DNA of 64,000 bases from Litoreibacter ascidiaceicola (GCF_900129235.1 NZ_FQUV01000002.1:248001-312000); one strand, 5' to 3'. Counted from the stretch's first letter, positions 1 to 10,123 are shown. The notes: generated from the letters alone by a model not told the origin. Translations and numbers: made by a program.

Positions 1-897
1 CGGATCACCGGACTTCAGGCGCACCACATGCGCACCATTGCGGGCGTGGCTGACGATCATCTCGTTGATCGCGTCTTGCGTGACTGACGGGCCGAAGCCT
101 TCCTTGCCAGCGGACAGCATAATGGCCTCGCGGCGGGCCAATTCCAGAATTTCAGGGGCGACAAGGCGGTCATAGATCACCACGTCGGCCTCATCCAAAG
201 CCTTGCGGGCCTTCAATGTCATTAGTTCTGGGTCCCCGGGGCCTGCACCGACCAGATCAACACGTCCCTCTTTCGCGTGTGCGGACAGGTGTTTGTCGAG
301 CAACGCGTCCAACGTGGTTTTGGCATCTTCGCTGGTCGCGATGTCTTTGGCGTAATACTCGGCCCAGAACTCGCGGCGCTTGACGCCGAAGGGCAGGGCT
401 TCGGCCTTGGTGCGAAAGGCTTTACCGATCCGCGCCATAAGACCCAGCCGTGGGGACAACCGCTCTTCGATGTCTTTCTTGATTGCACGCGCCAGCACAG
501 GGGCAGCACCTTCGGTGCCGATTGCCACGACCACAGGATCGCGATCAACCATGGCGGGCGTAATGAACTGGCTGTCCTCTAAGTTGTCGACGATGTTCAC
601 CAACGCGCCTTCGCGATTTGCTATGTCAGCAACGCGGGCGTCTTCGGTATCATCCTCATTCGCCGCATAGAATAGGCGGGCGCACAGGGCGTCGCCTACT
701 TCCATTGGGCGTGCGATCAGGGTCAAACGGCCCTCGGCGGCCCAAGATACGATCTCGGGGGCGGGATCGCTGGCGACCACGGTCAAGTTGGCTTCTGTCT
801 TGAGAAGCAGGCGCAGCTTGGCGAGTGCGGCCTCGCCTCCGCCGGAGACGACGACGCGACGACCCTCGAGGGAAATAAAAATCGGAAAGTGCTTCAT
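1..897 (-). CDS. cysG: Siroheme synthase CysG (C-terminal part cut by window edge)
   Basis: Makes siroheme, the cofactor of sulfite and nitrite reductases, from uroporphyrinogen III. The 299 codons seen start at ATG 897 (MKHFPIF) and run off the left edge. The N-terminal part is the precorrin-2 dehydrogenase/ferrochelatase module, with a GGGEAALAK nucleotide-binding loop near residue 20. From about residue 225 the S-adenosylmethionine-dependent uroporphyrinogen-III methyltransferase module begins (DLVGAGPGDPELMTLKA, then VIYDRLV); the visible sequence stops at RLKSGDP, a conserved motif of that module. It is divergent from an Lrp/AsnC regulator, and the shared 140-bp gap holds an Lrp-like box, so regulation by that neighbour is plausible. 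Only the C-terminal methyltransferase half is missing. Confidence 0.93.
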   Translation of the reverse strand, partial: MKHFPIFISLEGRRVVVSGGGEAALAKLRLLLKTEANLTVVASDPAPEIVSWAAEGRLTLIARPMEVGDALCARLFYAANEDDTEDARVADIANREGALVNIVDNLEDSQFITPAMVDRDPVVVAIGTEGAAPVLARAIKKDIEERLSPRLGLMARIGKAFRTKAEALPFGVKRREFWAEYYAKDIATSEDAKTTLDALLDKHLSAHAKEGRVDLVGAGPGDPELMTLKARKALDEADVVIYDRLVAPEILELARREAIMLSAGKEGFGPSVTQDAINEMIVSHARNGAHVVRLKSGDP

Positions 898-929
898 CTG
901 AGGCGTCCTTCGTTGCTTGCTCCCATATT

Positions 930-944
930 TAGAAAAATTTCCTA
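930..944. promoter_or_regulatory. Lrp-like operator between cysG and the Lrp/AsnC gene
   Basis: The 15-mer TAGAAAAATTTCCTA is a near-perfect inverted repeat and matches 13 of 15 positions of the E. coli Lrp consensus YAGHAWATTWTDCTR. It lies 33 bp from the cysG start and about 90 bp from the regulator start, in the shared divergent promoter region. That it is the autoregulatory site of the adjacent Lrp-family protein is inferred from position. Confidence 0.5.
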
Positions 945-1034
945 ATAATGCCTACCCATACAGCACAATAAGGAATAATGTTCGTTTTTAGGTGAATTGG
1001 GGAACGTATGTTTCGCAACGAAAGGAAAACGGGA

Positions 1035-1496
1035 ATGGCAGCACAGATAGATGCAATGGACCGGAACATACTCGCGCAACTGCAAGAGGATGCTTCACAG
1101 AGTCTTGATGAAATTGCCCGAAAAACAGGCTCTTCCAAGACGCCTGTATGGAACAGAATCAAGAAGTTGCGGGCGGCGGGGGTGATCAAGCAGGACACCG
1201 TTGTGCTTGATCCGGAAAAGCTGGGGTTGGAGGCGTGTTTCTTTGTGCTGATCCGCACGTCGGAGCATGAAAGCGATTGGCAGGAGAAGTTCCTGCACGC
1301 GCTTCAGGCGAGACCCGAGGTGCTGGAAGCGCATCGGCTTGCAGGTGACATCGACTACATCCTGAAGGTGAGGGTGGCTAACGCGCGCGCCTATGATGTG
1401 TTTTATCAGGCCTTGATTTCGGAAGTGCGGATATTCAACGTCACAGCATTGCTGTCGATGGAGGAAATCAAGTCAACGACGGCGCTTCCTTTGTGA
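1035..1496 (+). CDS. Lrp/AsnC family transcriptional regulator
   Basis: DNA-binding regulator of about 153 residues. The N-terminal winged helix-turn-helix follows the family pattern MDRNILAQLQEDASQS, then EIARKTGSSKTPVWNRIKKL, and ends in GVIKQDTVVLDPEKLGL. The C-terminal half is a RAM (AsnC ligand-binding) domain, with the pattern RPEVLEAHRLAGDIDYILKV. ATG 1035 is preferred because AAAGGA sits 8 bp upstream and family members begin only a few residues before the MDRNIL motif; an in-frame ATG at 1008 adds nine residues. It is divergent from cysG, which suggests a role in sulfur or nitrogen assimilation or heme-branch control. The effector cannot be told from sequence. Confidence 0.9.
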   Translation: MAAQIDAMDRNILAQLQEDASQSLDEIARKTGSSKTPVWNRIKKLRAAGVIKQDTVVLDPEKLGLEACFFVLIRTSEHESDWQEKFLHALQARPEVLEAHRLAGDIDYILKVRVANARAYDVFYQALISEVRIFNVTALLSMEEIKSTTALPL

Positions 1497-1500
1497 TGCA

Positions 1501-1537
1501 ATGCAGCGGCCCATAAGGCCGCCGCCGCATTTTATTT
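1501..1537. terminator. Intrinsic terminator between convergent genes
   Basis: Stem GCGGCC (1506-1511) pairs with GGCCGC (1517-1522), and an outer ATGC/GCAT stem (1501-1504 with 1527-1530) extends it. TTTTATTT follows on the plus strand. It lies directly after the Lrp-family stop, and its T-tract overlaps the stop of the M20 peptidase coming from the other side. Confidence 0.7.
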
Positions 1538-2905
1538 CGACATAGCGTCAAGCACACGCACCCAAGACCGGATGCCCTTGTGGAAGCTCGACAAGTCGTA
1601 TTTTTCGTTGGGGGAGTGGATCTGGTCGTCATCCTTGCCAAAGCCGATCAGCATGGCATCCATGCCCAGAATGTCCTTGAAGTGACCTGCAATCGGGATC
1701 GAGCCACCACAGCCGACAAAGGTCGCAGGGTTCGGCCATTCGTCCGACAAGGCGGCACGAGCTTGTTCGAAAGCAGGGTGATCGGTCGACATCTCGGATG
1801 CCGATCCTGCGCCATGGCCTTTGAACTCAACGGTGCAATCTTCGGGCAGCTGCGCTTGTACGAAGGCGCGGAAGCTTTCGCGTAGCTTTAGCGGGTCTTG
1901 ACCCGGCACCAGACGGAAGGAGATTTTCGCACTAGCCTTTGATGGCAGCACGGTTTTGAACCCGTCGCCCTGATACCCACCGGAAATCCCGTTTACCTCG
2001 CAGGTGGGCCGCGACCAGATCATTTCCAGCCCGGTGCGACCGTCCTCGCCCGCAGGTACGCCAAGGCCGACTTCGCCCAGAAATTCGCTGTTGTCGAAGC
2101 CCAGATCGTTCCATTGTTGAGCGATGTCGGCGGGAAGTTCCTCCACCCCGTCATAGAAATCAGGCACCATGATGCGGCCGGAGGCGTCGTGCAGGCTCGC
2201 GATGATCTTGGCCAATACGCGGATCGGATTGCGCGCGATGCCGCCATACATGCCGGAATGCAGGTCTTTGCTGGGGCCGGTGATCGTGAGTTCCTCGCCG
2301 AGCAAACCACGCAACCGTGTGACGATCGCAGGGGTGCTGTCTCCGAACAGGCCGGTATCGCAAATCAACGCGATGTCGGCTTTCAACTCGTCCGCGTTTT
2401 CTTGCATGAAGGGTACGAGGGAGGGTGAGCCGCTTTCCTCTTCGCCCTCAAAGAACAGCGAGATTTTTGCTGGAAGCGCGCCGTGAACGACTTTCCAAGC
2501 GCGGCAGGCTTCGACAAAGGTCATCAGCTGCCCCTTGTCATCGGAGGAGCCACGGCCACGGATGACGGGACCATTGTCGGTGTCTTCCAGTCGCGGCTCG
2601 AATGGCGGATTGTTCCAGAGCGACAGTGGATCAACGGGCTGCACGTCATAATGGCCGTAGAACATCACATGCGGGCCTTCGCCCTCGGCATGCGCGACGA
2701 CCATCGGATGGCCCGGAGTTGGGCGTTTGGAGACGTCAAAGCCGATGCTTTGCAAGTCGTCCACCAACCAGTCGGCAGCGGCGTCACAATCCCCCTTGTA
2801 AGCAGGATCCGTCGAAATCGACGGTATGCGAAGAAGTTCCAGTAGTCTGGCGACGGCGGATTCCAGATCCCCGTCGACCTGATTCAATACAGCGTCAAGT
2901 GTCAT
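1532..2905 (-). CDS. M20 family dipeptidase (zinc metallopeptidase)
   Basis: A 457-residue cytoplasmic di-zinc peptidase of the M20 dipeptidase/CPG2 type. The metal and catalytic motifs are present in order: GHYDVQPVD (His ligand and Asp), GRGSSDDKGQ (bridging Asp), FEGEEESGSP (catalytic Glu and ligand Glu), ICDTG (Asp ligand) and QIHSPNEKY (last His ligand). The central dimerisation domain contains DLHSGMYGG, typical of the branch that cleaves unspecified dipeptides. Full length, no signal peptide. It is convergent with the Lrp-type gene and shares its terminator. The substrate is unknown. Confidence 0.9.
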   Translation of the reverse strand: MTLDAVLNQVDGDLESAVARLLELLRIPSISTDPAYKGDCDAAADWLVDDLQSIGFDVSKRPTPGHPMVVAHAEGEGPHVMFYGHYDVQPVDPLSLWNNPPFEPRLEDTDNGPVIRGRGSSDDKGQLMTFVEACRAWKVVHGALPAKISLFFEGEEESGSPSLVPFMQENADELKADIALICDTGLFGDSTPAIVTRLRGLLGEELTITGPSKDLHSGMYGGIARNPIRVLAKIIASLHDASGRIMVPDFYDGVEELPADIAQQWNDLGFDNSEFLGEVGLGVPAGEDGRTGLEMIWSRPTCEVNGISGGYQGDGFKTVLPSKASAKISFRLVPGQDPLKLRESFRAFVQAQLPEDCTVEFKGHGAGSASEMSTDHPAFEQARAALSDEWPNPATFVGCGGSIPIAGHFKDILGMDAMLIGFGKDDDQIHSPNEKYDLSSFHKGIRSWVRVLDAMSK

Positions 2906-3082
2906 GTTCCTCAGCCCCCATGCCGAAATATTTGGCCATAAGGTTAACAGTCACGACCGTGCTGTCCAGCACCAAGGGCCGGTTTTCGCGAGTATCGAAA
3001 CAATAGCAATTCCCCCTTGAGACTAGGGTCAATTTCGCGCGTAATGTCGGTTAACAATGATCTATATGTTGAGGTATTTTCC

Positions 3083-3670
3083 ATGGTTTCCACTCTACGT
3101 AGCGTAGCGGTAGCAATTATTCTGGCTGAATCGGCGACAAGCGTGGCCGCTGAGTCGCTTTCATACAAGGACGCCCGGCGGGCTTTGCCGAAGGGAAACC
3201 GCACCGTGGCCGAACTACCTGACACCTCCTTTTTGGACGAGAAGCAGCAAGCAATCGTGTTGTCGCTCAAAGATACCATTCCTTACTTCGGCGCGCTGGC
3301 GCTGACCCCGGATGAGGGGCTGTTTGTCGATTGGTTGAATGCCTCGGCGCAACATCACTCAATTGATGCTGCACGCGCGGCAGCGCTCAAACATTGCGAG
3401 GCCAACCGGAAGAAATCATCGGCCAAATGTGTCGTGGTTCTCGAGGTGTCACCTAAGGGTGCGAAACCTGATGCGCCCCTGAGCCTGTCCGCCGAGGCCG
3501 CAGATGCGCTAAGGGGGGAGTATCGTAAATTGAAGGCACCCAAAGCCTTTGCCATTTCCCCAAGTCAGGGCACCTTTGGCTTTGCTGGCGGGGACGGCGC
3601 GAGGGCACTGTCAGCTTGTGCCAAGTCGGGTGGCGGGGCGAAAGATTGCACCGTGGTGGTGGCGGATTGA
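3083..3670 (+). CDS. Secreted hypothetical protein upstream of hemA
   Basis: About 195 residues from ATG 3083, chosen because GAGGT lies 7 bp upstream and the protein then opens with a Sec-type signal peptide (MVSTLRSVAVAIILAESATSVAA, cleavage probably after VAA). In-frame ATGs at 3044 and 3017 would bury the signal. The mature part has Cys residues in ALKHCEANRK, AKCVVV, ALSACAK and KDCTVV, so two disulfides are possible. The pattern ALSACAKSGG then DCTVV faintly resembles the DUF4189 ending, but I do not recognise the family with confidence. It lies on the same strand 117 bp before hemA. Confidence 0.7.
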   Translation: MVSTLRSVAVAIILAESATSVAAESLSYKDARRALPKGNRTVAELPDTSFLDEKQQAIVLSLKDTIPYFGALALTPDEGLFVDWLNASAQHHSIDAARAAALKHCEANRKKSSAKCVVVLEVSPKGAKPDAPLSLSAEAADALRGEYRKLKAPKAFAISPSQGTFGFAGGDGARALSACAKSGGGAKDCTVVVAD

Positions 3671-3674
3671 CCGG

Positions 3675-3701
3675 CCCACCCCCTGACTTTTTCGTGGGGT
3701 G
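3675..3701. terminator. Possible stem-loop after the secreted hypothetical gene
   Basis: CCACCCC (3675-3681) can pair with GGGGTGG (3695-3701) over a 13-base loop that contains TTTTT. No T-tract follows the stem, so it may be a weak or factor-assisted terminator, or a structure in the hemA leader. Confidence 0.3.
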
Positions 3702-3787
3702 GCAAAATGTAGCCTATTCTAGGATGCCAAAATTCGTTAAACGCGGTAGAACTGTTCTAATGCCACAGCAAAAAGGCTGCCAAACCT

Positions 3788-5011
3788 GTGACTTATGACT
3801 CTGCGCTCGACACCGCCTTGCAACGCTTGCACGACGAAGGCCGCTACCGGACCTTTATTGATGTGGAGCGCGCGCGCGGCAACTTCCCTCATGCGGTTTG
3901 GACCAAGCCTGATGGAACGACGCAAGACGTGACGATCTGGTGCGGCAACGACTATCTGGGTATGGGCCAACACCCTGTAGTGCTGGCGGCGATGCACGAG
4001 GCGCTGGATGCCACTGGTGCGGGCTCTGGCGGGACACGCAATATCTCGGGCACGACCGTGTATCACAAGCGTTTGGAGGCCGAACTGGCCGACCTGCATG
4101 GCAAGGAAGAGGCGCTGTTGTTTACCTCTGCCTATATTGCCAATGATGCCACTCTGTCGACTTTGCCTAAACTTTTTCCCGGATTGGTAATCCTCAGCGA
4201 CAATCTCAACCACGCGTCTATGATTGAAGGCATTCGTCGCAACGGCGGTGCGAAGCGTATTTTCAAGCATAATGACCTGGACGACCTGCGCGCCCAGCTG
4301 GAAGCTGTTCCCGCGAACCTGCCGAAGCTTGTCGCCTTTGAGAGCATCTATTCGATGGATGGTGACTTCGCGCCAATCGAAGCAATTCTGGATCTGGCTG
4401 ATGAATACAATGCGCTGACCTATATCGACGAGGTCCACGCCGTTGGCATGTACGGCCCCCGCGGTGGCGGTGTGGCTGAACGGGACGGGTTGATGAGCCG
4501 TATCGACATCATCAACGGCACCCTTGCCAAGGCCTATGGCGTGATGGGCGGGTATATCGCGGCATCCGCGAAAATGTGTGATGCGATAAGGTCTTACGCG
4601 CCGGGGTTCATCTTCACGACGTCGCTTCCTCCTGCCGTTGCGGCCGGTGCCGCAGCGTCGGTCGCGCATTTGAAAACCGACACGACATTGCGCAAGCAAC
4701 ACCAAGACGGGGCGGCTGCGTTGAAGCTGCGCTTGAAGGGGTTGGGCTTACCACTCATCGACCACGGCTCGCACATCGTGCCTGTCCATGTCGGCGATCC
4801 GGTGAAGTGCAAAATGATTTCTGATCGGCTGCTTGATGACCACGGCATCTATGTCCAGCCGATCAACTTCCCGACGGTCCCGCGCGGGACAGAGCGACTG
4901 CGGTTCACCCCGTCTCCGGTTCATGGCCCAAAACAGGTTGATGCGCTGGTTCATGCGCTGGACGAATTGTGGTCCCATTGTGCGCTGAATCGCGCCGAGA
5001 TGGCGGGTTAG
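3788..5011 (+). CDS. hemA: 5-aminolevulinate synthase
   Basis: Pyridoxal-phosphate enzyme joining glycine and succinyl-CoA to 5-aminolevulinate, the first step of tetrapyrrole synthesis by the Shemin (C4) route typical of alphaproteobacteria. The 407 residues match the family length. Start is GTG 3788 ([21 protein letters not shown]), the conserved N-terminus of this family in Rhodobacteraceae. The glycine-rich [11 protein letters not shown], the [11 protein letters not shown] motif and the Schiff-base lysine (residue 248 in [13 protein letters not shown]) are intact. cysG, for siroheme made from the same pathway, lies 3 kb away. No clear operator was recognised upstream. Confidence 0.97.
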   Translation: MTYDSALDTALQRLHDEGRYRTFIDVERARGNFPHAVWTKPDGTTQDVTIWCGNDYLGMGQHPVVLAAMHEALDATGAGSGGTRNISGTTVYHKRLEAELADLHGKEEALLFTSAYIANDATLSTLPKLFPGLVILSDNLNHASMIEGIRRNGGAKRIFKHNDLDDLRAQLEAVPANLPKLVAFESIYSMDGDFAPIEAILDLADEYNALTYIDEVHAVGMYGPRGGGVAERDGLMSRIDIINGTLAKAYGVMGGYIAASAKMCDAIRSYAPGFIFTTSLPPAVAAGAAASVAHLKTDTTLRKQHQDGAAALKLRLKGLGLPLIDHGSHIVPVHVGDPVKCKMISDRLLDDHGIYVQPINFPTVPRGTERLRFTPSPVHGPKQVDALVHALDELWSHCALNRAEMAG

Positions 5012-5085
5012 CCGCTTTTCTGCACTGCAACACGCGGGTGTGATGTGCTACGGTTCTTGCAATGCGGCGGCGTGGGGACGAATCG

Positions 5086-6333
5086 ATGCCGCATTTTGGG
5101 ATAACGGATAAAAGCGGGCAGACGCGGATGTTGGGGCGAAACAAACAGCCCAAATCGGAAAAGACCGAGGAGACTCGGGGTTTCGACGCGTTTGAAATGC
5201 GCCTCGGCGACATGATGCGCGGCGAGCGTGCGACCTTAGGCAAATCCTTGCTCGACGTGCAACGCGAGCTGAAAATCAAAGCCACCTACATCGCTGCCGT
5301 CGAAAATTCTGATCCATCAGTTTTCGAAACACCTGGCTTTATTGCCGGATATGTCCGCTCATATGCGCGTTACTTGGGGATGGACCCTGATTGGGCATTT
5401 GAGCGGTTCTGCAAAGAAAGCGGATTTGCTGGTGTCGAAGGGTTGTCGGGAACATCCGCATCTTCGCGTAAAGAGAACAAGACCCGCGTGAAAGCGGTGG
5501 GGGAAGAGGCGATAATCCGCCCCGTTGCCCCCTATGCACCTTCGGGTGAAAGCATTTTCTCCAAGATCGAACCGGGTGCCATCGGCTCCATCGCGGTGCT
5601 GTTTGGTCTGATCGGGCTGATTGGCTATGGCGGTTATTCGGTGCTTCAGGAAATCCAGCGTGTGGAATTCGCGCCTGTGGATCAATCCCCGAGCCTGTCG
5701 ACGGATGTCGCATCGCTCTCCACGACGCTCCCTCAAACGGAAGTTGCGACGGGTTTCGTAGCCCCTGCACCAGATGCGCTTGACCGTCTGTACCGCCCGC
5801 AAGCTCTTGAGGCTCCGGTGTTGACGGCACGTGATGGTCCCATCGCCGCGCTGGACCCGAATTCCAACGGGGCATTTGTGGTTGAAGACGATCCACGATT
5901 TGCGTCGTCCGCCCTAAGCCGCACTGCCAACGACGCGCCAGCGCTCGCCACGCCACAGGTTCTGGCTGAAAACGCCGAGGATGTAGTTTTATTCGCAACC
6001 CGTCCAGCATGGGTGCGCATCTCCAACGCGGACGGATCGGTGCTGTTCGAGAAAATCCTCGACGCGGGCGAAACGTATGTCTTGCCACAAACCGACGAGC
6101 AGCCAACTTTGCGCGCGGGCAACTCCGGATCGTTGTTCTTCAATATCAAGGGCCAAACCTACGGCCCCGCTGGTCCCGGCACCTCTGTGGCGAAGAATGT
6201 ACCGCTTGGGGTTGATGTCATAACCGAGAATTATGCCGTGGCCGACACCACTGACGCCTTGTTGTCAGAGGTCCTGACTGCGATGGCGACGACACCAATT
6301 GTGATCGACCCGAACGCCCCCGCGACCGAATAG
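5086..6333 (+). CDS. RodZ-like helix-turn-helix membrane protein (DUF4115)
   Basis: About 415 residues from ATG 5086 (GGGG 8 bp upstream; an ATG at 5062 adds eight residues). An N-terminal cytoplasmic HTH_25 domain (MRLGDMMRGERATLGKSLLD through FIAGYVRSYARYLGMDP) precedes one membrane segment around IGSIAVLFGLIGLIGYGG. A long low-complexity periplasmic linker leads to a C-terminal DUF4115 domain (ATRPAWVRISNADGSVLFEK then LRAGNSGSLFF). This layout is that of RodZ, which links MreB to the cell-wall elongation machinery. It directly precedes ispG, an order I recall from other Rhodobacteraceae. The exact role here is inferred from the domain order. Confidence 0.85.
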   Translation: MPHFGITDKSGQTRMLGRNKQPKSEKTEETRGFDAFEMRLGDMMRGERATLGKSLLDVQRELKIKATYIAAVENSDPSVFETPGFIAGYVRSYARYLGMDPDWAFERFCKESGFAGVEGLSGTSASSRKENKTRVKAVGEEAIIRPVAPYAPSGESIFSKIEPGAIGSIAVLFGLIGLIGYGGYSVLQEIQRVEFAPVDQSPSLSTDVASLSTTLPQTEVATGFVAPAPDALDRLYRPQALEAPVLTARDGPIAALDPNSNGAFVVEDDPRFASSALSRTANDAPALATPQVLAENAEDVVLFATRPAWVRISNADGSVLFEKILDAGETYVLPQTDEQPTLRAGNSGSLFFNIKGQTYGPAGPGTSVAKNVPLGVDVITENYAVADTTDALLSEVLTAMATTPIVIDPNAPATE

Positions 6334-6426
6334 TCACCGGATAATTCCGGACGACACGTTGCGACCCTCATCGGTGGGGGCTATATCACCAAAGAACAGC
6401 AGCAATCGCACAAGGCTAGTAGGCCC

Positions 6427-7557
6427 ATGTCCTCCCTCCATTCCATACGCCCGTGGCGTCAGATCGACCGCCGCAAATCCCGCCAAATTATGGTCGGCAA
6501 TGTGCCGGTCGGGGGGGATGCGCCGATCACGGTGCAAACCATGACCAACACCGACAGCTCCGACGTAGCAGCGACTGTTGCGCAGGTGCAGGCATGTGCT
6601 GAGGCAGGGGCGGACATCGTGCGTGTATCCACGCCCGATGAAAGCTCCACCAAGGCCCTGCGAGAGGTGGTCAAGGAAAGCCCCGTGCCGATCGTGGCCG
6701 ACATCCATTTCCACTATAAGCGCGCCATTGAGGCCGCCGAGGCTGGCGCGGCTTGCCTGCGGATCAATCCCGGCAATATCGGCGATGCGACGCGTGTGCG
6801 CGAGGTGATCAAGGCCGCGAAAGACCACGGATGCTCCATCCGGATCGGGGTGAATGCAGGCTCTTTGGAGAAACATCTCCTTGATAAATATGCCGAACCT
6901 TGCCCTGAGGCTATGATCGAAAGCGGGATGGATCATATCCGCATCCTGCAAGACAACGATTTTCACGAATTTAAAATCAGCTGCAAAGCCTCCGACGTCT
7001 TTCTTGCCGCTGCCGCCTATCAAGGGTTGGCGGAGATCACGGATGCACCTATCCATCTGGGAATTACCGAGGCCGGCGGACTGACTTCCGGCACCATAAA
7101 ATCCGCCATTGGCTTGGGCAACCTGCTGTGGAGCGGTATCGGTGACACCATTCGGGTATCTTTGTCAGCTGACCCTGTCGAGGAAGTCAAAGTCGGCTAC
7201 GAAATTCTCAAATCACTGGGCCTGCGCCATCGCGGCGTTAACATCATTTCCTGCCCGTCCTGCGCACGGCAAGGTTTCGACGTGATCAAAACGGTTGAGG
7301 CACTGGAGAAACGTCTGGAGCACATCAAGACACCGATGAGCCTCAGCATCATCGGCTGCGTGGTCAACGGGCCGGGCGAGGCACTGATGACGGATGTCGG
7401 ATTCACCGGCGGCGGGGCAGGGTCCGGCATGGTGTATCTCGCGGGCAAGCAAAGCCACAAGCTGAGCAATGACCAGATGGTTGAGCATATCGTCGAGCAA
7501 GTTGAAAAGCGCGCAAGCGTGATCGAGGCAGAAATGGCCGCTGAGGCAGCTGAATAA
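6427..7557 (+). CDS. ispG: 4-hydroxy-3-methylbut-2-enyl diphosphate synthase (IspG/GcpE)
   Basis: Iron-sulfur enzyme of the methylerythritol phosphate pathway that reduces the cyclic diphosphate MEcPP to HMBPP. 376 residues. The N-terminal TIM barrel has [19 protein letters not shown] and [10 protein letters not shown]. The C-terminal [4Fe-4S] site is seen as [13 protein letters not shown] plus [10 protein letters not shown]. Length and motifs fit the short bacterial form. Its stop at 7557 is directly followed by the ATG of the DUF1499 gene, so the two are co-transcribed. Confidence 0.97.
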   Translation: MSSLHSIRPWRQIDRRKSRQIMVGNVPVGGDAPITVQTMTNTDSSDVAATVAQVQACAEAGADIVRVSTPDESSTKALREVVKESPVPIVADIHFHYKRAIEAAEAGAACLRINPGNIGDATRVREVIKAAKDHGCSIRIGVNAGSLEKHLLDKYAEPCPEAMIESGMDHIRILQDNDFHEFKISCKASDVFLAAAAYQGLAEITDAPIHLGITEAGGLTSGTIKSAIGLGNLLWSGIGDTIRVSLSADPVEEVKVGYEILKSLGLRHRGVNIISCPSCARQGFDVIKTVEALEKRLEHIKTPMSLSIIGCVVNGPGEALMTDVGFTGGGAGSGMVYLAGKQSHKLSNDQMVEHIVEQVEKRASVIEAEMAAEAAE

Positions 7558-8007
7558 ATGCTTAAATATCTAGCTTTCGCACTCATCTTGGCGGTGATCG
7601 CCTTGGCTGCAATCGTACGCCTGCGCCCGATCACTCCTGAGACGTGGCATGTCGATCCCGAGACCGTCGCCAGTAAGGAGGAGGCGGGGCACTTTGCAGT
7701 TACCAAAGGCGGAGATATCGCACCCTACGTGGTCGAAGGCACCGTATCAGAGGTTGCCGATGCCTTGCAGGTCCGCATTCAGGCGACCCCTGGCACGACG
7801 TTGTTGGCGGGCGATTTGAACGATGGTTTTGCCACCTATATCACGCGCTCCAAATTCTGGGGGTTTCCCGACGTCACCAATATCAAGCTGGAACCGATGG
7901 GGGACCAAACTGCCGTTCATATGGCTGCGCGACTGGTGTACGGGAAAGCGGATTTCGGAGTGAACGAAGCGCGAGTACGTCATTGGTTGGGGGCGGTGAA
8001 AGGTTAA
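7558..8007 (+). CDS. DUF1499 family membrane-anchored protein
   Basis: 149 residues with one N-terminal membrane anchor (LKYLAFALILAVIALAAIV) and a DUF1499 domain, recognised by YITRSKFWGFPDVTNIKLEP and the tail LVYGKADFGVNEARVRHWL. The function of the family is not established. It starts immediately after the ispG stop (TAA ATG) and is convergent with a small secreted protein gene 3 bp away. Confidence 0.85.
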   Translation: MLKYLAFALILAVIALAAIVRLRPITPETWHVDPETVASKEEAGHFAVTKGGDIAPYVVEGTVSEVADALQVRIQATPGTTLLAGDLNDGFATYITRSKFWGFPDVTNIKLEPMGDQTAVHMAARLVYGKADFGVNEARVRHWLGAVKG

Positions 8008-8010
8008 CCG

Positions 8011-8244
8011 TCAGCCCGTCACGCAACTACCGCCGGTTTCACGCCACATCGGCACGTTCAAGGACATCTCGCAGCGGGCCATAAAGACGCGGCCGCCGAC
8101 GCTCAGGCAGCGGTTTTCGCCCAGTTCGACCCGCGCGCCAGATTTGTCCGTGCAGTAGCATTCCACTGCTTTACCAGAGGGTGATGTCACATCAGCGCTG
8201 ATTGGTAGGGTCAGCACGGCGAAAGCCAGAGCATATTTCCACAT
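8011..8244 (-). CDS. Small secreted cysteine-containing protein
   Basis: 77 residues with a Sec signal peptide ([17 protein letters not shown]) and five Cys in the short mature part ([29 protein letters not shown]), which implies a periplasmic disulfide-bonded peptide. I do not recognise a named family. It is convergent with the DUF1499 gene and divergent from prfA, with 53 bp between its start and prfA. Confidence 0.65.
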   Translation of the reverse strand: MWKYALAFAVLTLPISADVTSPSGKAVECYCTDKSGARVELGENRCLSVGGRVFMARCEMSLNVPMWRETGGSCVTG

Positions 8245-8297
8245 TGCTCAAGATTAGCACACTTGACCCCACACCTCCAAATGTTCATCAACGCCAC

Positions 8298-9350
8298 ATG
8301 GTTCCATTGGACAGACTTCAGCAAATCACCGAACGGTTTGAGTATCTTGAGGCGCGGCTCGCTTCCGGTGACACGGAAGATTTTGCAGGCATTTCGCGTG
8401 AGTATTCGGAGCTTAAGCCTGTCGCAGACGAAGTGGCGGCCTATCGCCAATTAATTACCGATATAGAAGATGCGCGGGCGATGATGAGCGACCCTGAAAT
8501 GCGCGAACTTGCGCAAGAGGAATTGCCTGCTCTAGAAGCCCGGCTGCCGGAGGCCGAAGACTCGATCAAACTGGCGCTCCTGCCCAAGGATGCCGCCGAC
8601 GCGCGGCCCGCCATGCTTGAAATTCGCCCTGGAACGGGCGGCGACGAAGCCGCGCTGTTTGCCGGTGACTTGTTAAATATGTATCGCCGCTACGCAGAAG
8701 CGCGCGGCTGGACGTTTGATCTGATCGAATACCAAGAAAGCGAGTTGGGCGGCGTTAAGGCAGTCACAGCCCACATCAAAGGGCAAAACGTGTTTGCTCG
8801 ATTGAAGTTCGAAAGCGGTGTTCACCGAGTGCAACGGGTGCCGGTGACTGAAAGCGGCGGGCGGGTGCACACGTCTGCGGCAACCGTGGCCGTGCTGCCG
8901 GAAGCAGAGGAAGTCGATATCGACATTCCCGCCAGCGACCTCCGGCTCGACACCATGCGCGCGTCTGGGGCAGGTGGCCAGCACGTCAACACCACAGACT
9001 CTGCTGTGCGCATCACCCACATCCCGACGGGGATTATCGTCGTCAGTGCCGAGAAGTCGCAACACCGTAACCGCGAGATTGCCATGCAGGTCATGCGCAC
9101 GCGCCTGTATGATCTGGAGCGTCAGAAGCTGGATGACGAACGCTCTGCCACGCGCAAAAGCCAGATAGGCACCGGTGACCGCTCGGAGCGCATCCGCACC
9201 TATAACTTCCCGCAAGGCCGTATGTCAGATCACCGTATCAACCTGACGCTGTATAAACTTGACCAGATCATGCAGGGCGATCTGGACGAGGTTATCGACG
9301 CACTCACAGCTGACGCGCAGGCACAGATGCTGGCCGAACAGGGGCTATGA
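8298..9350 (+). CDS. prfA: Peptide chain release factor 1
   Basis: Recognises UAA and UAG stop codons in the ribosome. 350 residues from ATG 8298 ([20 protein letters not shown]), the usual family N-terminus. The codon-recognition loop carries PVT (in [15 protein letters not shown]), the RF1-type tripeptide rather than the SPF of RF2. The peptidyl-hydrolysis loop is GAGGQHVN. Its stop overlaps the start of prmC by 4 bp (ATGA), so the factor and the enzyme that methylates it are translationally coupled. Confidence 0.97.
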   Translation: MVPLDRLQQITERFEYLEARLASGDTEDFAGISREYSELKPVADEVAAYRQLITDIEDARAMMSDPEMRELAQEELPALEARLPEAEDSIKLALLPKDAADARPAMLEIRPGTGGDEAALFAGDLLNMYRRYAEARGWTFDLIEYQESELGGVKAVTAHIKGQNVFARLKFESGVHRVQRVPVTESGGRVHTSAATVAVLPEAEEVDIDIPASDLRLDTMRASGAGGQHVNTTDSAVRITHIPTGIIVVSAEKSQHRNREIAMQVMRTRLYDLERQKLDDERSATRKSQIGTGDRSERIRTYNFPQGRMSDHRINLTLYKLDQIMQGDLDEVIDALTADAQAQMLAEQGL

Positions 9351-10123
9351 GTGACGCGCTGTCTTCGGCCATCGTGCGCTTGCATGAGGCCTGCATTCCC
9401 GATCCATCCAATGAAGCACGCCGTCTCGAGGCGCTGGCTGCTGAACAAAACGTGGACCTCGCTGAACTTGTCGCGCGTCGTGTGACCCATGAGCCGTTTT
9501 CGCATATAGCCGGACGCCGCGCGTTCTGGACCCATGAGTTCTTCGTTTCCAGCGCAGTTCTCGACCCGCGCCCTGACACCGAAACACTGGTGGAAGCTGC
9601 GTTAACACTGCCTTTCGATACCGTGCTGGATCTGGGTACGGGGTCGGGCTGTATCTTGTGTTCTTTACTGGCGGAGCGTCTTTCGACGACCGGTACGGGT
9701 ACGGATATCTCGCCGGATGCCCTCGAAGTGGCACGACGCAACGCGGCGCTGACTGGCACGCAAGCGCGCGCGTCATTCATCGAAAGCAACTGGTTCGAGG
9801 AGGTGGAGGGGCGCTTTGATCTCATTGTCTCCAACCCGCCCTATATCACCGAGGCTGCCTATCGCGACCTGCATCCAACGGTCCACCGGTTCGAGCCGCG
9901 CATCGCTTTGACACCGGGCGGGGACGGGTTGGACCCATACCGTGTCATAGCGGCAGAAGGCGCCAAGTTTCTTAGCGAAGATGGCTTTGTGCTGGTGGAG
10001 ATCGGCTATGATCAGGGAGCAAGTGTGCTGTCTCTTTTCAAACAACACGGCTGGCGCGACGTCGCTTGCATCCCCGACCTCAACAGCAAAGATCGTGTGA
10101 TCCGCGCAAAAGCACCGGAATAG
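9347..10123 (+). CDS. prmC: Release factor glutamine methyltransferase
   Basis: S-adenosylmethionine-dependent enzyme that N5-methylates the Gln of the GGQ motif in release factors. 258 residues. The N-terminal helical domain ends in [13 protein letters not shown]; the methyltransferase fold shows DLGTGSGCI (SAM loop) and the substrate-binding SNPPYI motif. Coupled to prfA by a 4-bp overlap. Confidence 0.95.
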   Translation: MSDALSSAIVRLHEACIPDPSNEARRLEALAAEQNVDLAELVARRVTHEPFSHIAGRRAFWTHEFFVSSAVLDPRPDTETLVEAALTLPFDTVLDLGTGSGCILCSLLAERLSTTGTGTDISPDALEVARRNAALTGTQARASFIESNWFEEVEGRFDLIVSNPPYITEAAYRDLHPTVHRFEPRIALTPGGDGLDPYRVIAAEGAKFLSEDGFVLVEIGYDQGASVLSLFKQHGWRDVACIPDLNSKDRVIRAKAPE

